The notes beneath the pieces were generated by a model. That model worked only from the letters and a program-made list of their open reading frames with translations, did no database searches and was not told the DNA's origin. From positions 434,001 to 498,000 of the forward strand of contig CAVQKH010000026.1 of assembly GCA_963712995.1 (NCBI GenBank): a DNA stretch of 64,000 nt, read 5' to 3'. Made by a program: the position numbers and the translations under genes. Below are positions 50,573 to 59,343 of this stretch, piece after piece. This DNA comes from GCA-003244245 sp963712995 (GTDB lineage: Bacteria > Actinomycetota > Actinomycetes > Mycobacteriales > Pseudonocardiaceae). Within the stretch, counting starts at the first letter, position 1. Every line of letters begins with the position of its first letter.

Positions 50573-51835
50573 GTGAACGACGGCAGCACCGGTTCCTTCG
50601 AGCGCTCCGCACCCGGCGTTGCGCGTCCCAGACATGTTCCCGGTCAGCGTCAGGTCAGCTGGGACCTGTTGCGCAGTGGTTTCGTGCTGCTGGTTGTGAC
50701 CTACCACGCGACCTACGTGGCTCCGGTGGTCCATCCCGAGTTGGCGCCGCGCCCGTTCAGTTTCTCCCACCAGGTCGGGGCGAGTCTGCTGCTGGTCATC
50801 TCGGCGTATTTCGCGTGTGCGACGGTGAGACGCCACTCCAGCGGCCGGTACTGGTGGGGCCGGATGGCACGGCTGGTGCCGGCGTTCCTGGCTGCGGTCG
50901 TCCTGACCTGGGCAACTGTGCGTTATCTCGCCCCGACCGAGTGGTACATCCCCGGCAAGGGCGATCTCGTGGGGAATTTGCTGTTGCTGGGGAACTGGAA
51001 ACCCCAGGAATTCCCGTTCCTCGACGGCTCTTACTGGACGCTGCCGCTACAGATGATGGCCTTCACCGTGGCCGCACTGATGTGGCGATCGCGCTGGGGT
51101 CGCGGCCGGGGGTTGCGGGTGGCGCTCTGGGTTGCGGTGCTGCTGCCGTTGGGCTTATGGCCGGCGCGGGAGGCAGGACCGCCGGAGGCCTACCGGATGG
51201 TGGTCGACGGGTTCGGTATCCACCGCGTGCACCTGTTCATCGCCGGTGTCGCGATCTGGATGTGGGCGAACGGGCGGCTGACGCGCCCGCATTTCCTGGC
51301 ATTGATCACCACATGCCTGCTCAGCCATGTCATGTACACCCTCGCTATCGGGCCCGACGGGTGGTCCGAGGACTGGCCCGCGACGATCGGGGTGGCCTGC
51401 GGTATCGCTGTGATCTGCCTCGCCGCTCGCGCCCCCGACTGGGATCGGTGGATACCGGGTCCGCTGCGAACGACCGCGCAATGGATGGCCGGGATCTCAT
51501 ACGGCCTCTATCTCATCCACCAGACCATCGGCTACGTGCTCATGCGGCGTCTGCAGGATCTCGGCGCCGGCCCCCTTGAACAAAGCGCCGCCATGCTCGC
51601 CGCGGGACTGCTGCTGGGCTGGCTTCTCACCTGTGTGATTGAACGACCCGCCCATCGCGTCTTGATGAGCTTCTATGACCATCGAGCCCGACCCAACTGG
51701 GTCTCCCACCGACCGCGGCCGCTATCGCCGGTGTCCGAGTCGCCGATTCGGCACGGTGCGCAGCCCAGCGTGCATGGTCACTCAGTGGATGCCCGGACAA
51801 GGGCGCGCCGCGGGCATCCTGAACCAGGCGCATGA
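50573..51835 (+). CDS. Acyltransferase 3 family membrane protein
   Basis: 420 residues, GTG start with GGGAG 8 bp upstream. About ten transmembrane helices. WDLLRSGFVLLVVTYHATYV supplies the family R-x10-H motif in the first helix. SLLLVISAYFACATVRR and YWWGRMARLVPAFL follow, then ISYGLYLIHQTIGYVL near the end. These enzymes acylate sugars or lipids at the cell surface. The C-terminal 50 residues are Arg/Pro-rich and cytoplasmic. Confidence 0.87.
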   Translation: MNDGSTGSFERSAPGVARPRHVPGQRQVSWDLLRSGFVLLVVTYHATYVAPVVHPELAPRPFSFSHQVGASLLLVISAYFACATVRRHSSGRYWWGRMARLVPAFLAAVVLTWATVRYLAPTEWYIPGKGDLVGNLLLLGNWKPQEFPFLDGSYWTLPLQMMAFTVAALMWRSRWGRGRGLRVALWVAVLLPLGLWPAREAGPPEAYRMVVDGFGIHRVHLFIAGVAIWMWANGRLTRPHFLALITTCLLSHVMYTLAIGPDGWSEDWPATIGVACGIAVICLAARAPDWDRWIPGPLRTTAQWMAGISYGLYLIHQTIGYVLMRRLQDLGAGPLEQSAAMLAAGLLLGWLLTCVIERPAHRVLMSFYDHRARPNWVSHRPRPLSPVSESPIRHGAQPSVHGHSVDARTRARRGHPEPGA

Positions 51836-51842
51836 TTCAATA

Positions 51843-51860
51843 CGGTGAGGAATTTCACCG
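51843..51860. promoter_or_regulatory. CGGTGA-N6-TCACCG palindrome upstream of the small ORF/LytR_C gene
   Basis: Perfect 6-bp arms around ggaatt lie 40 bp before the 26-codon ORF. It could be an operator or a small hairpin; no regulator is assigned. Confidence 0.4.
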
Positions 51861-51900
51861 CTGTGATTCCCAGTGCCGGGATTACGTGTGAGGAGCGCAA

Positions 51901-51981
51901 TGGACGCCGCAGAGGGGCTGTACGCGGTCGACGATCATTCCGTTCCGCGCCGCCACCGGCTCGGCTTCACCCCGCAGTAGC
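51901..51981 (+). CDS. 26-codon ORF, possible remnant of a DUF3263-type gene
   Basis: An ATG preceded by GTGAGGAG (5 bp spacing) opens a 26-residue frame (MDAAEGLYAVDD...HRLGFTPQ) ending 3 bp before the LytR_C gene. In related actinomycetes a DUF3263 gene beginning similarly precedes LytR_C-domain genes, as I recall. The frame here may be what is left after an internal deletion, kept as a translated leader. Confidence 0.4.
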
Positions 51982-51984
51982 GCC

Positions 51985-52584
51985 ATGAGCACACCGAACG
52001 GGACCGGATCGAGCCGGCGGAGGCGTACTGCCGGACTAACTCTGATGGGGTTAGCGGCAGTCGCTGTCCTTATCGGAGTGGTGGCCGTCACCTGTAGACA
52101 GCAGAGTGTGGAGAGCGGACCACCGCTGGCCACCCCGCCGCCCGGCAGTAGGACGGCGGTCCCTTCTGTCATTCCCTATCCGCCGCCGGTGACCCCGGGT
52201 CCCATTGAAGCGCCCGAAGTACCTGCGCCCGGCCCGCCGGAGCCCACGCCGAGCCCATCGGTGAGCGGGCAGGATCAGGGTGAAGGAGAAAAGGGTGACA
52301 GGAGAACCGAGGTGCGTGTCTACAACAACAGCACCATTCGGGGCTTGGCAGCGCGGGCAGCGGGTGATCTCACTGCCGAGGGTTGGACGGTGGTCGATGT
52401 CGGAAATTACCCCTGGGGGACGATCCCAACGACCACCGTGTATTACCAGGAGGGGACGGGCCAGCGCGCCGACGCTGAGGCGATCGGTGCCAATTTCGGG
52501 ATGCGTGTCCTACCTCGGTTTCCAGGAATCGCGAACGCTCGTCCAGGCCTGATCGTGATCGTCACCAACGATTACCGCCGATGA
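51985..52584 (+). CDS. LytR_C-domain membrane-anchored protein
   Basis: 199 residues. A basic N-terminus (SSRRRRTAG) is followed by one transmembrane helix (LTLMGLAAVAVLIGVVAVTC) and a Pro-rich external linker (about 45-95). The LytR C-terminal domain follows (VRVYNNSTIRGLAARAAGDL, WTVVDVGNYPW, TTVYYQEGTGQRADAEAIG). The domain is commonly linked to LCP cell-wall ligases, and the next gene, convergent, is an LCP protein. Confidence 0.85.
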   Translation: MSTPNGTGSSRRRRTAGLTLMGLAAVAVLIGVVAVTCRQQSVESGPPLATPPPGSRTAVPSVIPYPPPVTPGPIEAPEVPAPGPPEPTPSPSVSGQDQGEGEKGDRRTEVRVYNNSTIRGLAARAAGDLTAEGWTVVDVGNYPWGTIPTTTVYYQEGTGQRADAEAIGANFGMRVLPRFPGIANARPGLIVIVTNDYRR

Positions 52585-52605
52585 GACAAGTGCCATAGCT
52601 TTTAC

Positions 52606-53781
52606 TCACTCACGAGCCAGCCGGCTGAACAGTCGGCTGGCCTCCTCGCGATCCCACAGCACGCCGGAGGACCCGTCGCTGACCCGACCGAAACCGGCGA
52701 AGGGAACCGTCGTCGTCACCGCGTCGCCATGGGACAGCGAGCGCATCGCCCACCCGAGCCTGGCCAGGTCCCAGACCCGATCGCCACCATCGACGGTGAC
52801 CGTGTCGGGGGCATCAGCGGTCAGCGGGATCACCCGGAACGGGTTGAGCAGCACCGCCGGGCCAGCGGCCTGGGCGATCAGCGCGCCGAGGAACTCCCGC
52901 TGGCGTACCACCCGGTCCAGGTCACCTCGAGGTGACTGCCTGGTCCGGACGTAGCCCAGCGCCTTCGGTCCGTCCAGCACCTGGCAGCCGGCCGGGATGT
53001 TCAGTCCTGCCAGCGGGTCCTCGATCGGCTCGGGGGGGCACAGCTGCACGCCGCCGACGTCGTCGACGAGATCGGCGAAACCGGCGAAACCGATCTCGGC
53101 GTAGTGATCTATGTGTAAACCGGTGGTTTTCTCCACCGTCTGCACCAGCAGGGTGGGACCGCCGAAAGCGAAGGCGGCGTTGAGCTTGACCCGGCCGCGG
53201 CCGGGAAGCGGCACCACGGAGTCCCGGGGCAGGCTGACCAACGTGGGCTGACCACCGGTGAGCCCCGGGATGTGCATCAGCATGATCGTGTCGGTGCGTC
53301 CGCCGGCCGCGGCCGCGGCATCGCCGGTGGTCAGCCGGGCTTCCTGCTCAGCGCTCAGACCGGCTCGACTGTCCGACCCGACGATCAGCCAGTTGGTGCC
53401 CGCGGTGCCGGCGAGCCGCCCCGGGTAGTCGACCAGCGCATCGGTGCGCTGCAACGATCGATCGACGTAGACCGCGAAGCCCAATACCAGCAGCACCAAC
53501 ACCAGGAAAATCATGGCGAGGACGCGACCGGGGCGACGCCGACGCGGCCGCCGGCGGGGCGACGCAGCGGGTGGCCAGTGGGTGCCGGGTGGCGGGGTGC
53601 CTGGCGGCCATGCAGCGCGCGGCCGTGCGACGGGCAGTCGTTGGGTCGGGCGCCAGGATGGGTCCTGATGGCTCAGCGTCAGCTCCTGTGGGTCAACCCC
53701 CCGCGGGCGTGCTCGCGAGGATAGTGGGGCCGGGACCGGCGGTGGGCGGGCGATGGGGGAACTCGACCTGGTGGTCTTCAA
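52606..53781 (-). CDS. LytR-CpsA-Psr (LCP) family wall-polymer transferase
   Basis: 391 residues if read from TTG 53781. The start is uncertain: no ATG precedes residue 89, and AGGAG lies 6 bp before a CTG at about residue 34. A Pro/Arg-rich cytoplasmic N-terminus precedes one transmembrane helix (about 89-107). The extracellular LCP domain has NWLIVGSDSRAG, GRTDTIMLMHIP, LVSLPRDSVVPLPG, KLNAAFAFGG and YVRTRQSPRGDLDRVVRQREFL, with the Arg/Asp residues that bind polyprenyl phosphate. It attaches glycopolymers to peptidoglycan. Confidence 0.9.
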   Translation of the reverse strand: MKTTRSSSPIARPPPVPAPLSSRARPRGVDPQELTLSHQDPSWRPTQRLPVARPRAAWPPGTPPPGTHWPPAASPRRRPRRRRPGRVLAMIFLVLVLLVLGFAVYVDRSLQRTDALVDYPGRLAGTAGTNWLIVGSDSRAGLSAEQEARLTTGDAAAAAGGRTDTIMLMHIPGLTGGQPTLVSLPRDSVVPLPGRGRVKLNAAFAFGGPTLLVQTVEKTTGLHIDHYAEIGFAGFADLVDDVGGVQLCPPEPIEDPLAGLNIPAGCQVLDGPKALGYVRTRQSPRGDLDRVVRQREFLGALIAQAAGPAVLLNPFRVIPLTADAPDTVTVDGGDRVWDLARLGWAMRSLSHGDAVTTTVPFAGFGRVSDGSSGVLWDREEASRLFSRLARE

Positions 53782-53828
53782 ATTGTGATCAAGTGTAAAG
53801 ATGCCTCACCACCGTCGGGGAGGTATGG

Positions 53829-54452
53829 ATGGCCCGCTCGGATCGTAGGGATGTGACCGATACCGCGTTCGACGTCGTCCTGCGGGGGTACGACAAGCGG
53901 CAGGTGGACGAGCGGTTGCGCTTTCTCGGTTCCGAGCTGGTCGCCGCGCGGCACGAGCTGCAGGCAGCCGGCCAACGGGTCGCGATGCTGGAGGATGCGC
54001 TGAGTCAAGCGCGCTCCGGTGGTGAGCCGGGCGGGGATGGGCAGTTCGGCGCGCGGGTCGAGAAGATCCTCAAACTGGCCGAGGACGAGGCCCGCGAGGT
54101 GCGTGCGGCTGCCGGTGCCCAAGCCGACGAGTTGTCCAGAGCCGCCACCGCAGACGCGCAGAAGGTGGGGAAGGCGGCCCGCGCCGAGGCGGATCAGCTG
54201 GTGTCACAGGCCCGCACCGAGGCGGAACGGCTGGTGGCCGCGGCGACGGACATCGCCGCGCAACGGGAGCGCTCCAGCGCCCACGAGCTGCACCAACTGT
54301 CCCGGTTGCAGGAAGAGATCAACGCGGATCTGTACCGGGTGAAAGACGTGCTGGACAGCCTGTTCGGGGCCAGCGACGCGGTGGGCGGGGCGATCCTGCA
54401 CAAGCGGCGCAAGGATGGCGCGCAGCCCACCTACCAGGCCCGTACTGTGTAA
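53829..54452 (+). CDS. DivIVA-like coiled-coil protein
   Basis: 207 residues. The N-terminal 45 residues (TAFDVVLRGYDKRQVDERLRFL) match the DivIVA-domain lipid-binding start. Long helical, Ala/Glu-rich coiled coil follows (EKILKLAEDEAREVRAAAGA, EADQLVSQARTEAERLVAAA). It probably binds curved membrane or scaffolds polar growth or division proteins. It is divergent from the LCP gene. Confidence 0.82.
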   Translation: MARSDRRDVTDTAFDVVLRGYDKRQVDERLRFLGSELVAARHELQAAGQRVAMLEDALSQARSGGEPGGDGQFGARVEKILKLAEDEAREVRAAAGAQADELSRAATADAQKVGKAARAEADQLVSQARTEAERLVAAATDIAAQRERSSAHELHQLSRLQEEINADLYRVKDVLDSLFGASDAVGGAILHKRRKDGAQPTYQARTV

Positions 54453-54622
54453 CTATCGCCACCGTGTAACCCTCGCCCGGGTCCGTGCGAGGATTCAGGT
54501 GTAGTGATTTGTCAGCGTCGGCTCCTGGCGGTGCGACCCACCTCAGGGAGCCACGCTGAGCTGCGGCGTCGCCCCGTAACCCATCACGAGTGGAGCGAGG
54601 CGTAACAGCAAGGAGAGGCCAT

Positions 54623-55876
54623 ATGCCATCCCGTGAGCGCGCACCATCCCACTCCAGTCCTGCCGCCGGAGGAGTCGGAAACCCGATAGTCGGGAGCCCC
54701 ACCGTAGACGCCATGGTGGGCACCGCGATGGAGATCGAAGGCCGGCACACCCCGCAACAAGTGATCGCCGGGTTACGCGCGACCGGCGAAGGTGAGGACC
54801 TGGTCCAGTTGCTGACCCCCGAGGGGCAGCGGATCTCCCATCCACAGTTCGACCTGGAGATCTCCGCGGCGGAGATCCGAGCGCTGTATCGCGACATGGT
54901 GCTCGTCCGGCGGGCCGATCGGGAGGCCGGCGCTCTGCAGCGGCAGGGACAGCTCGGTCTCTGGGCCCCGCTGCTCGGTCAGGAAGCCGCGCAGATCGGT
55001 GCCGGTCGCGCACTGGCCGCCCAGGACATGGTCTTCCCCTCCTACCGTGAGCACGGCATCGCCTGGTGCCGGGGAGTGGACCCGACCGAGCTGTTCGGCA
55101 TCTTCCGTGGCATCGACCAGGGATCGTGGGATCCGATCAAGACCGGATTCCAGCTCTACACCATCGTGGTCGGCAGCCAATGCCTGCACGCCACCGGGTA
55201 CGCGATGGGGCAACGGCTGGACGGCAAGATCGGCAACGCCGAGACCGGGGAGGCCACCGTCTGTTTCTTCGGCGACGGCGCCACCTCGCAGGGCGACGTG
55301 CACGAGGGCTTCGTCTGGGCCGCCGTCTACGACGCACCGGTGGTGTTCTTCTGCCAGAACAACCAGTGGGCGATCTCGGCGCCGCTGGAGCGCCAGACCC
55401 GGGTGCCGCTGTATCGCCGGGCCCGCGGCTATGGCTTTCCCGGGATCCGGGTCGACGGCAACGACGTGCTGGCCACCCTGGCGGTGACCCGGTGGGCGTT
55501 GCGGGAGTGCCGCACCGGCAACGGCCCGGTGCTGATCGAGGCGTGCACCTACCGGATGGACGCACACACCACCTCCGATGACCCCACCCGCTACCGCCTC
55601 GCCGACGAGCTGGAGGAATGGAAGCTCAAGGACCCACTCGAGCGGGTCCGAGTGCACCTGGTGCGGGAGGGGCTGGCAGCGCCGGAGTTCTTCGAGGGCT
55701 TGGCCACCGAGGCCGAGGAACTGGCTGCCCGGCTTCGCGACTATTGCACCTCGATGCCCGTTCCCGGCCCGGAACGGATCTTCTCGGAGGTCTACGCCGA
55801 ACCGACGGCCGAGATCGAGGCGGCCCGTAGTGACTACCTGGCCTATCACGCCTCCTTCACCGAGAGGCAGCACTGA
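54623..55876 (+). CDS. 2-oxoacid dehydrogenase E1 component, alpha subunit (branched-chain/pyruvate type)
   Basis: 417 residues from ATG 54623 with AAGGAG 9 bp upstream. The thiamine diphosphate motif is GDGATSQGDVHEGF with NNQWAIS; QRQGQLGLWAPLLGQEAAQIG and FPSYREHGIAW are conserved E1alpha segments. It decarboxylates the 2-oxoacid and passes the acyl group to the lipoyl E2. It is the first of three overlapping or adjacent genes (E1alpha-E1beta-E2). By similarity to mycobacterial Rv2497c, the branched-chain ketoacid complex (bkdA) is the best guess. Confidence 0.9.
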   Translation: MPSRERAPSHSSPAAGGVGNPIVGSPTVDAMVGTAMEIEGRHTPQQVIAGLRATGEGEDLVQLLTPEGQRISHPQFDLEISAAEIRALYRDMVLVRRADREAGALQRQGQLGLWAPLLGQEAAQIGAGRALAAQDMVFPSYREHGIAWCRGVDPTELFGIFRGIDQGSWDPIKTGFQLYTIVVGSQCLHATGYAMGQRLDGKIGNAETGEATVCFFGDGATSQGDVHEGFVWAAVYDAPVVFFCQNNQWAISAPLERQTRVPLYRRARGYGFPGIRVDGNDVLATLAVTRWALRECRTGNGPVLIEACTYRMDAHTTSDDPTRYRLADELEEWKLKDPLERVRVHLVREGLAAPEFFEGLATEAEELAARLRDYCTSMPVPGPERIFSEVYAEPTAEIEAARSDYLAYHASFTERQH

Positions 55877-56868
55877 TGGCCGGCACCGGCGAACCGCAGA
55901 CGATCACCCTGGCCAAAGGTCTCAACCAGGGCTTGCGGGCCGCGATGGAGGCCGACCCCAAGGTCATCGTGATGGGCGAGGACGTCGGAAAGCTCGGCGG
56001 GGTGTTCCGGATCACCGATGGCCTGCAGAAGGACTTCGGCGAGCAGCGGGTGCTGGATACCCCACTGGGCGAGTCCGGGATCATCGGGACCGCGGTCGGG
56101 CTCGCGGTCCGGGGTTACCGCCCGGTCTGCGAGATCCAGTTCGACGGGTTCGTCTTTCCTGCCTTCGACCAGATCGTCACCCAGCTCGCCCGGTTGCACT
56201 ACCGCTCGCAGGGCAAGCTGCGGATGCCCGTGGTGGTGCGCGTCCCGCACGGCGGCGGCATCGGCGCCGTGGAACATCACTCCGAGTCCCCGGAGTCCTA
56301 CTTCGCGCACACCCCGGGACTCAAGGTCGTGGCCTGCGCCAATCCGGTGGACGCCTACTGGATGATCCAGCAGGCGATCGCCTGCGACGATCCGGTGATC
56401 TTTTTCGAGCCCAAGCGGCGGTACTGGGAGAAGGCGTCGCTCGACGTCGCAGCGGCGCCCCCGCCATTGTTCAGCTCGCGGCTGCTGCGCTCCGGCGCGA
56501 CCGCAACCGTGGTGGCCTACGGGCCGATGGTGCGCACCGTGCTGGACGCCGCGACCGTCGCCGAGCAGGACGGGGCGCAGCTGGAGGTGATCGACCTGCG
56601 CACGTTGTCCCCGCTCGATCTGGCTCCGGTGTTCGACTCGGTGCGCCGCACCGGGCGGTTGATCTGCGTATCCGAGGCACCCGCTGCGGTTTCGGTGACC
56701 GCCGAGGTGGCTGCCCGGGTGTCGCAGGAGTGCTTCTACTCTCTGGAGGCCCCAGTGCTGCGGGTGACCGGGTTCGACACCCCCTACCCCCCCGCGAAGT
56801 GCGAAGAGGACTACCTGCCCGACCTGGACCGGGTACTCGACGCCGTCGATCGCGTGCTGGCGTACTGA
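55876..56868 (+). CDS. 2-oxoacid dehydrogenase E1 component, beta subunit
   Basis: 330 residues; the ATG overlaps the E1alpha stop by one base. VIVMGEDVGKLGGVFRITDG, DTPLGESGIIGTAVGLAVRG, EIQFDGFVFPAFDQI and RVPHGGGIGAVEHHSESPE are E1beta hallmarks. Its C-terminal transketolase domain has VDLRTL-like IDLRTLSPLD. It forms an alpha2beta2 E1 with the preceding gene product. Confidence 0.93.
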   Translation: MAGTGEPQTITLAKGLNQGLRAAMEADPKVIVMGEDVGKLGGVFRITDGLQKDFGEQRVLDTPLGESGIIGTAVGLAVRGYRPVCEIQFDGFVFPAFDQIVTQLARLHYRSQGKLRMPVVVRVPHGGGIGAVEHHSESPESYFAHTPGLKVVACANPVDAYWMIQQAIACDDPVIFFEPKRRYWEKASLDVAAAPPPLFSSRLLRSGATATVVAYGPMVRTVLDAATVAEQDGAQLEVIDLRTLSPLDLAPVFDSVRRTGRLICVSEAPAAVSVTAEVAARVSQECFYSLEAPVLRVTGFDTPYPPAKCEEDYLPDLDRVLDAVDRVLAY

Positions 56869-56876
56869 GGCCTGCG

Positions 56877-58169
56877 ATGACCCGCATCTTCGTGCTGCCC
56901 GACGTCGGGGAGGGACTCACCGAGGCGGAGATCCTGCGCTGGCACGTCACGCCCGGGGACACCATCGTGCTCAATCAGGTCATCGTGGAGATCGAGACGG
57001 CCAAGGCGGCCGTCGAGCTGCCCAGTCCTTACGCCGGAGTGGTCAGCGAGCTGTTCGCCGAACCCGGCACGACGGTGGCGGTGGGCTCCCCGATCATCGC
57101 GATCGACTCCGCTGATCCCGCTGATCCCGCACCGGAGCCTGCCGCTGCCGGCACGATCGGCGAGCCGGGACCTGGCGGGCGGATCACCACTCTGGTCGGT
57201 TACGGCCCGCGAACCGCGACCGTGACCCGCCGCCCGCGCAAGGCCACCGCGGCAGCTGTTGCGGGCGGCGGTGCGGGATCGGTCCCGCTGGCCAAGCCAC
57301 CGGTCCGCAAGCTGGCCAAGGAGCTGGGGATCGATCTGGGAACGGTGCTCGGCTCGGGAACCGGTGGGGTGATCACCCGGGAGGACGTGCGCCGCGCTGC
57401 GGAGCCGGTCAGCAACGGCGTGGCGAGCGCTGCCGCTGTCACCGGGGTCGATGTCACCGGGGTCGATGTCACCAGGCAGCGCCGGGAACCGGTGCGCGGG
57501 GTGCGCAAGGCCACCGCGGCCGCGGTAGTGGCCTCCGCCTTCACCGCGCCACACGTCACGATGTTCCTCACCGTCGACGTCACACCGATGATGCAACTGC
57601 GGGCCCGGCTGGCGCAGCAACCCCCGTTCCGCGACGTGAAACTGACCCCGCTGACGTTCGCGGCCCGGGCGATGTGCCTGGCGACGCGCCGGACCCCGGA
57701 GGTCAACGCCAGCTGGGACGAGGCGGCCGGCGAGATCGTCTACTTCGACTACGTGCATCTCGGGATCGCTGCCGCCACGCCCCGCGGGCTGGTGGTCCCC
57801 AAGATCCGCAACGCCGATCGGCTGGCGCTGCGCGAGCTTGCCCTCGCGCTGGAGGAGCTCGCCATCTCGGCCAGGGAAGGCCGCACCGTCCCTGGTGACA
57901 TGCTCGGCGGCACCATCACCATCACCAACATCGGGATCTTCGGGATCGACACCGGAACCCCGATCCTCAACCCCGGCGAGTCGGCGATCCTCGCACTGGG
58001 CGCGATCCGGGAGCAGCCATGGGTGGTGGACGGCGCCGTGGTACCACGCAAGATCTGCCAGCTGGCCCTGTCCGTCGACCACCGTGTCGTCGACGGCCAA
58101 CAAGGATCCCAATTCCTCGCCGACATCGGCGCCCTGCTCACCGACCCCGCCCTCGCCCTGACCTTCTGA
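56877..58169 (+). CDS. Dihydrolipoamide acyltransferase, E2 component
   Basis: 430 residues from ATG 56877. The lipoyl domain (1-80) has the lipoylated K43 in EIETAKAAVE. The peripheral subunit-binding domain is at about 140-180 (VRKLAKELGIDLGTVLGSG). The catalytic domain ends with SVDHRVVDGQQGSQFLADIG, carrying the HxxxD active site. A VTGVD repeat in the linker comes from a 15-bp tandem repeat (about 57438-57472). No E3 (lipoamide dehydrogenase) gene follows. Confidence 0.93.
   Translation: MTRIFVLPDVGEGLTEAEILRWHVTPGDTIVLNQVIVEIETAKAAVELPSPYAGVVSELFAEPGTTVAVGSPIIAIDSADPADPAPEPAAAGTIGEPGPGGRITTLVGYGPRTATVTRRPRKATAAAVAGGGAGSVPLAKPPVRKLAKELGIDLGTVLGSGTGGVITREDVRRAAEPVSNGVASAAAVTGVDVTGVDVTRQRREPVRGVRKATAAAVVASAFTAPHVTMFLTVDVTPMMQLRARLAQQPPFRDVKLTPLTFAARAMCLATRRTPEVNASWDEAAGEIVYFDYVHLGIAAATPRGLVVPKIRNADRLALRELALALEELAISAREGRTVPGDMLGGTITITNIGIFGIDTGTPILNPGESAILALGAIREQPWVVDGAVVPRKICQLALSVDHRVVDGQQGSQFLADIGALLTDPALALTF
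57438..57472. repeat. 15-bp in-frame tandem repeat in the E2 linker
   Basis: caccggggtcgatgt is repeated twice in tandem with a partial third copy (CACC), giving Val-Thr-Gly-Val-Asp repeats between the subunit-binding and catalytic domains. Confidence 0.8.
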
Positions 58170-59121
58170 CTGACCCCGCTGAATGCGGGCTCAGCCAGGA
58201 GAGAAACGCGGAGGGGGAGATGTGGTGGGTCAATGGGGGTAAGCGGGTACGTAGTGCGCGGTCGGCGGTGACGACCGCCCAGTCGACGCCGCCGTCAACG
58301 CCACCGGTGACGACATCGACGATGGTGTCGTCACCGGAGCCGGCAGCGCGGATGACCTCGACGCCGGAGACGTGGGGGGCACGCGAGGCCGCACCCTCGA
58401 GCACCAGCACCGGGCGGGCGACCCAGCCGAAACGACCCTTCGGGAGGGCGAGGACTCCCGGCCCTGCGGCGGCGACCTCGCGCAGCAGGCGTTGCGCGGC
58501 GCCGGCCCGGTCCCGCCACCAGCCGTCCGGGCGGGAGCCGACGACGTTGGCCGCATCCACCACGAGTCCGATCCGGGGCACCTGCAACGCGGGCCAGGCG
58601 GCCGCGAGCGCAGGATGCAGGTTCAGGCCGCTGACCGCGGCTTCCGGAATCCAGGAGAGCTCGGTGCACTCGGGATTGGGGTGCACTGGCAGCGGCTCGG
58701 CGGCATCGGCGAGCACGCTGGTGAACGACCAGTCATCACCGCCCGGGTGCTCCACCACCTCGCCGCGGATCCGTACCCGACCGGGGTCCACCGCAGCCTC
58801 TTCGGTGGCTTCACGCAGCGCAGCCTGCACGGCCGTCTCGTCGCTGTGCCGAGCCCCGCCCGGCATCCCCCAGAGGTCCCCGTGGTGCGTCCACGGCGCG
58901 CGATGCTGCATCAACACCAGTGGCCGGCGCTGGTCATCCGGGGCGCGCAGCAACAACCCGGCCGCCCCGAAGCGTCCCCACCGATCCTGCCCGTCGGCGC
59001 AACGCACCCAGCCGTCGCCGTCGGTCCTCGCTTCAGGTGCCACCGGTCTACGCTGCCACAGCAGGGGTAGCGGAAACGTAACGACCAACGGTGCGGCGAC
59101 GACACCATGGCTGAGGGTCAT
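58138..59121 (-). CDS. NUDIX hydrolase fused to a PIN/NYN-like domain
   Basis: 327 residues from ATG 59121. The NUDIX box GMPGGARHSDETAVQAALREATEEAAV is present (shown across about residues 87-112; key residues are Gly, REATEE). From about residue 165 a second domain begins: LVVDAANVVGSRPDGWWRD, later ALPKGRFGWVARPVLVLEG, and DWAVVTADRALRTRLP. Its Asp residues are placed as in NYN/PIN-like nucleases. The last residues are encoded by a dispersed repeat and overlap the E2 gene by 32 bp, convergent. The substrate is unknown. Confidence 0.8.
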   Translation of the reverse strand: MTLSHGVVAAPLVVTFPLPLLWQRRPVAPEARTDGDGWVRCADGQDRWGRFGAAGLLLRAPDDQRRPLVLMQHRAPWTHHGDLWGMPGGARHSDETAVQAALREATEEAAVDPGRVRIRGEVVEHPGGDDWSFTSVLADAAEPLPVHPNPECTELSWIPEAAVSGLNLHPALAAAWPALQVPRIGLVVDAANVVGSRPDGWWRDRAGAAQRLLREVAAAGPGVLALPKGRFGWVARPVLVLEGAASRAPHVSGVEVIRAAGSGDDTIVDVVTGGVDGGVDWAVVTADRALRTRLPPLTHHISPSAFLSWLSPHSAGSVRRSGRGRGR

Positions 59122-59232
59122 CGGTTGCGCGCCCTGCGAGGTGGGGACACCGCGGGAGTCGACACACCGGGGAGTTGGGGGTGAGTGAACGTGAGAGGAC
59201 TCGGGTGGCAACCCGGACTCGGCATGATGACG

Positions 59233-59270
59233 ATGGCAATGGGGACCAGGATGGCAATGGGGACCAGGAT
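59233..59270. repeat. 18-bp tandem repeat upstream of/within the FemAB-like frame
   Basis: The unit atggggaccaggatggca occurs twice in tandem, followed by a degenerate third. In the FemAB-like frame it encodes Met-Gly-Thr-Arg-Met-Ala repeats, each starting with ATG, so several candidate start codons arise from it. Confidence 0.8.
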
Positions 59271-59343
59271 GGCCATGAGAGCCAGAAACGGAGTGGAGAC
59301 CAGGACCGCGACGGCAGATGTGAGACCACAGGATCGAGTCGGC

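Noticed and set aside
53600..53781. Search for an ATG start of the LCP gene
   Set aside because: No ATG precedes the transmembrane helix; the start must be a TTG, GTG or CTG and could not be decided from sequence.
55578..58169. Very long plus-strand frame (863 codons)
   Set aside because: Its first 433 codons are out of frame with the E1alpha and E1beta genes, which have full family motifs; only the part from 56877 (E2) is real.
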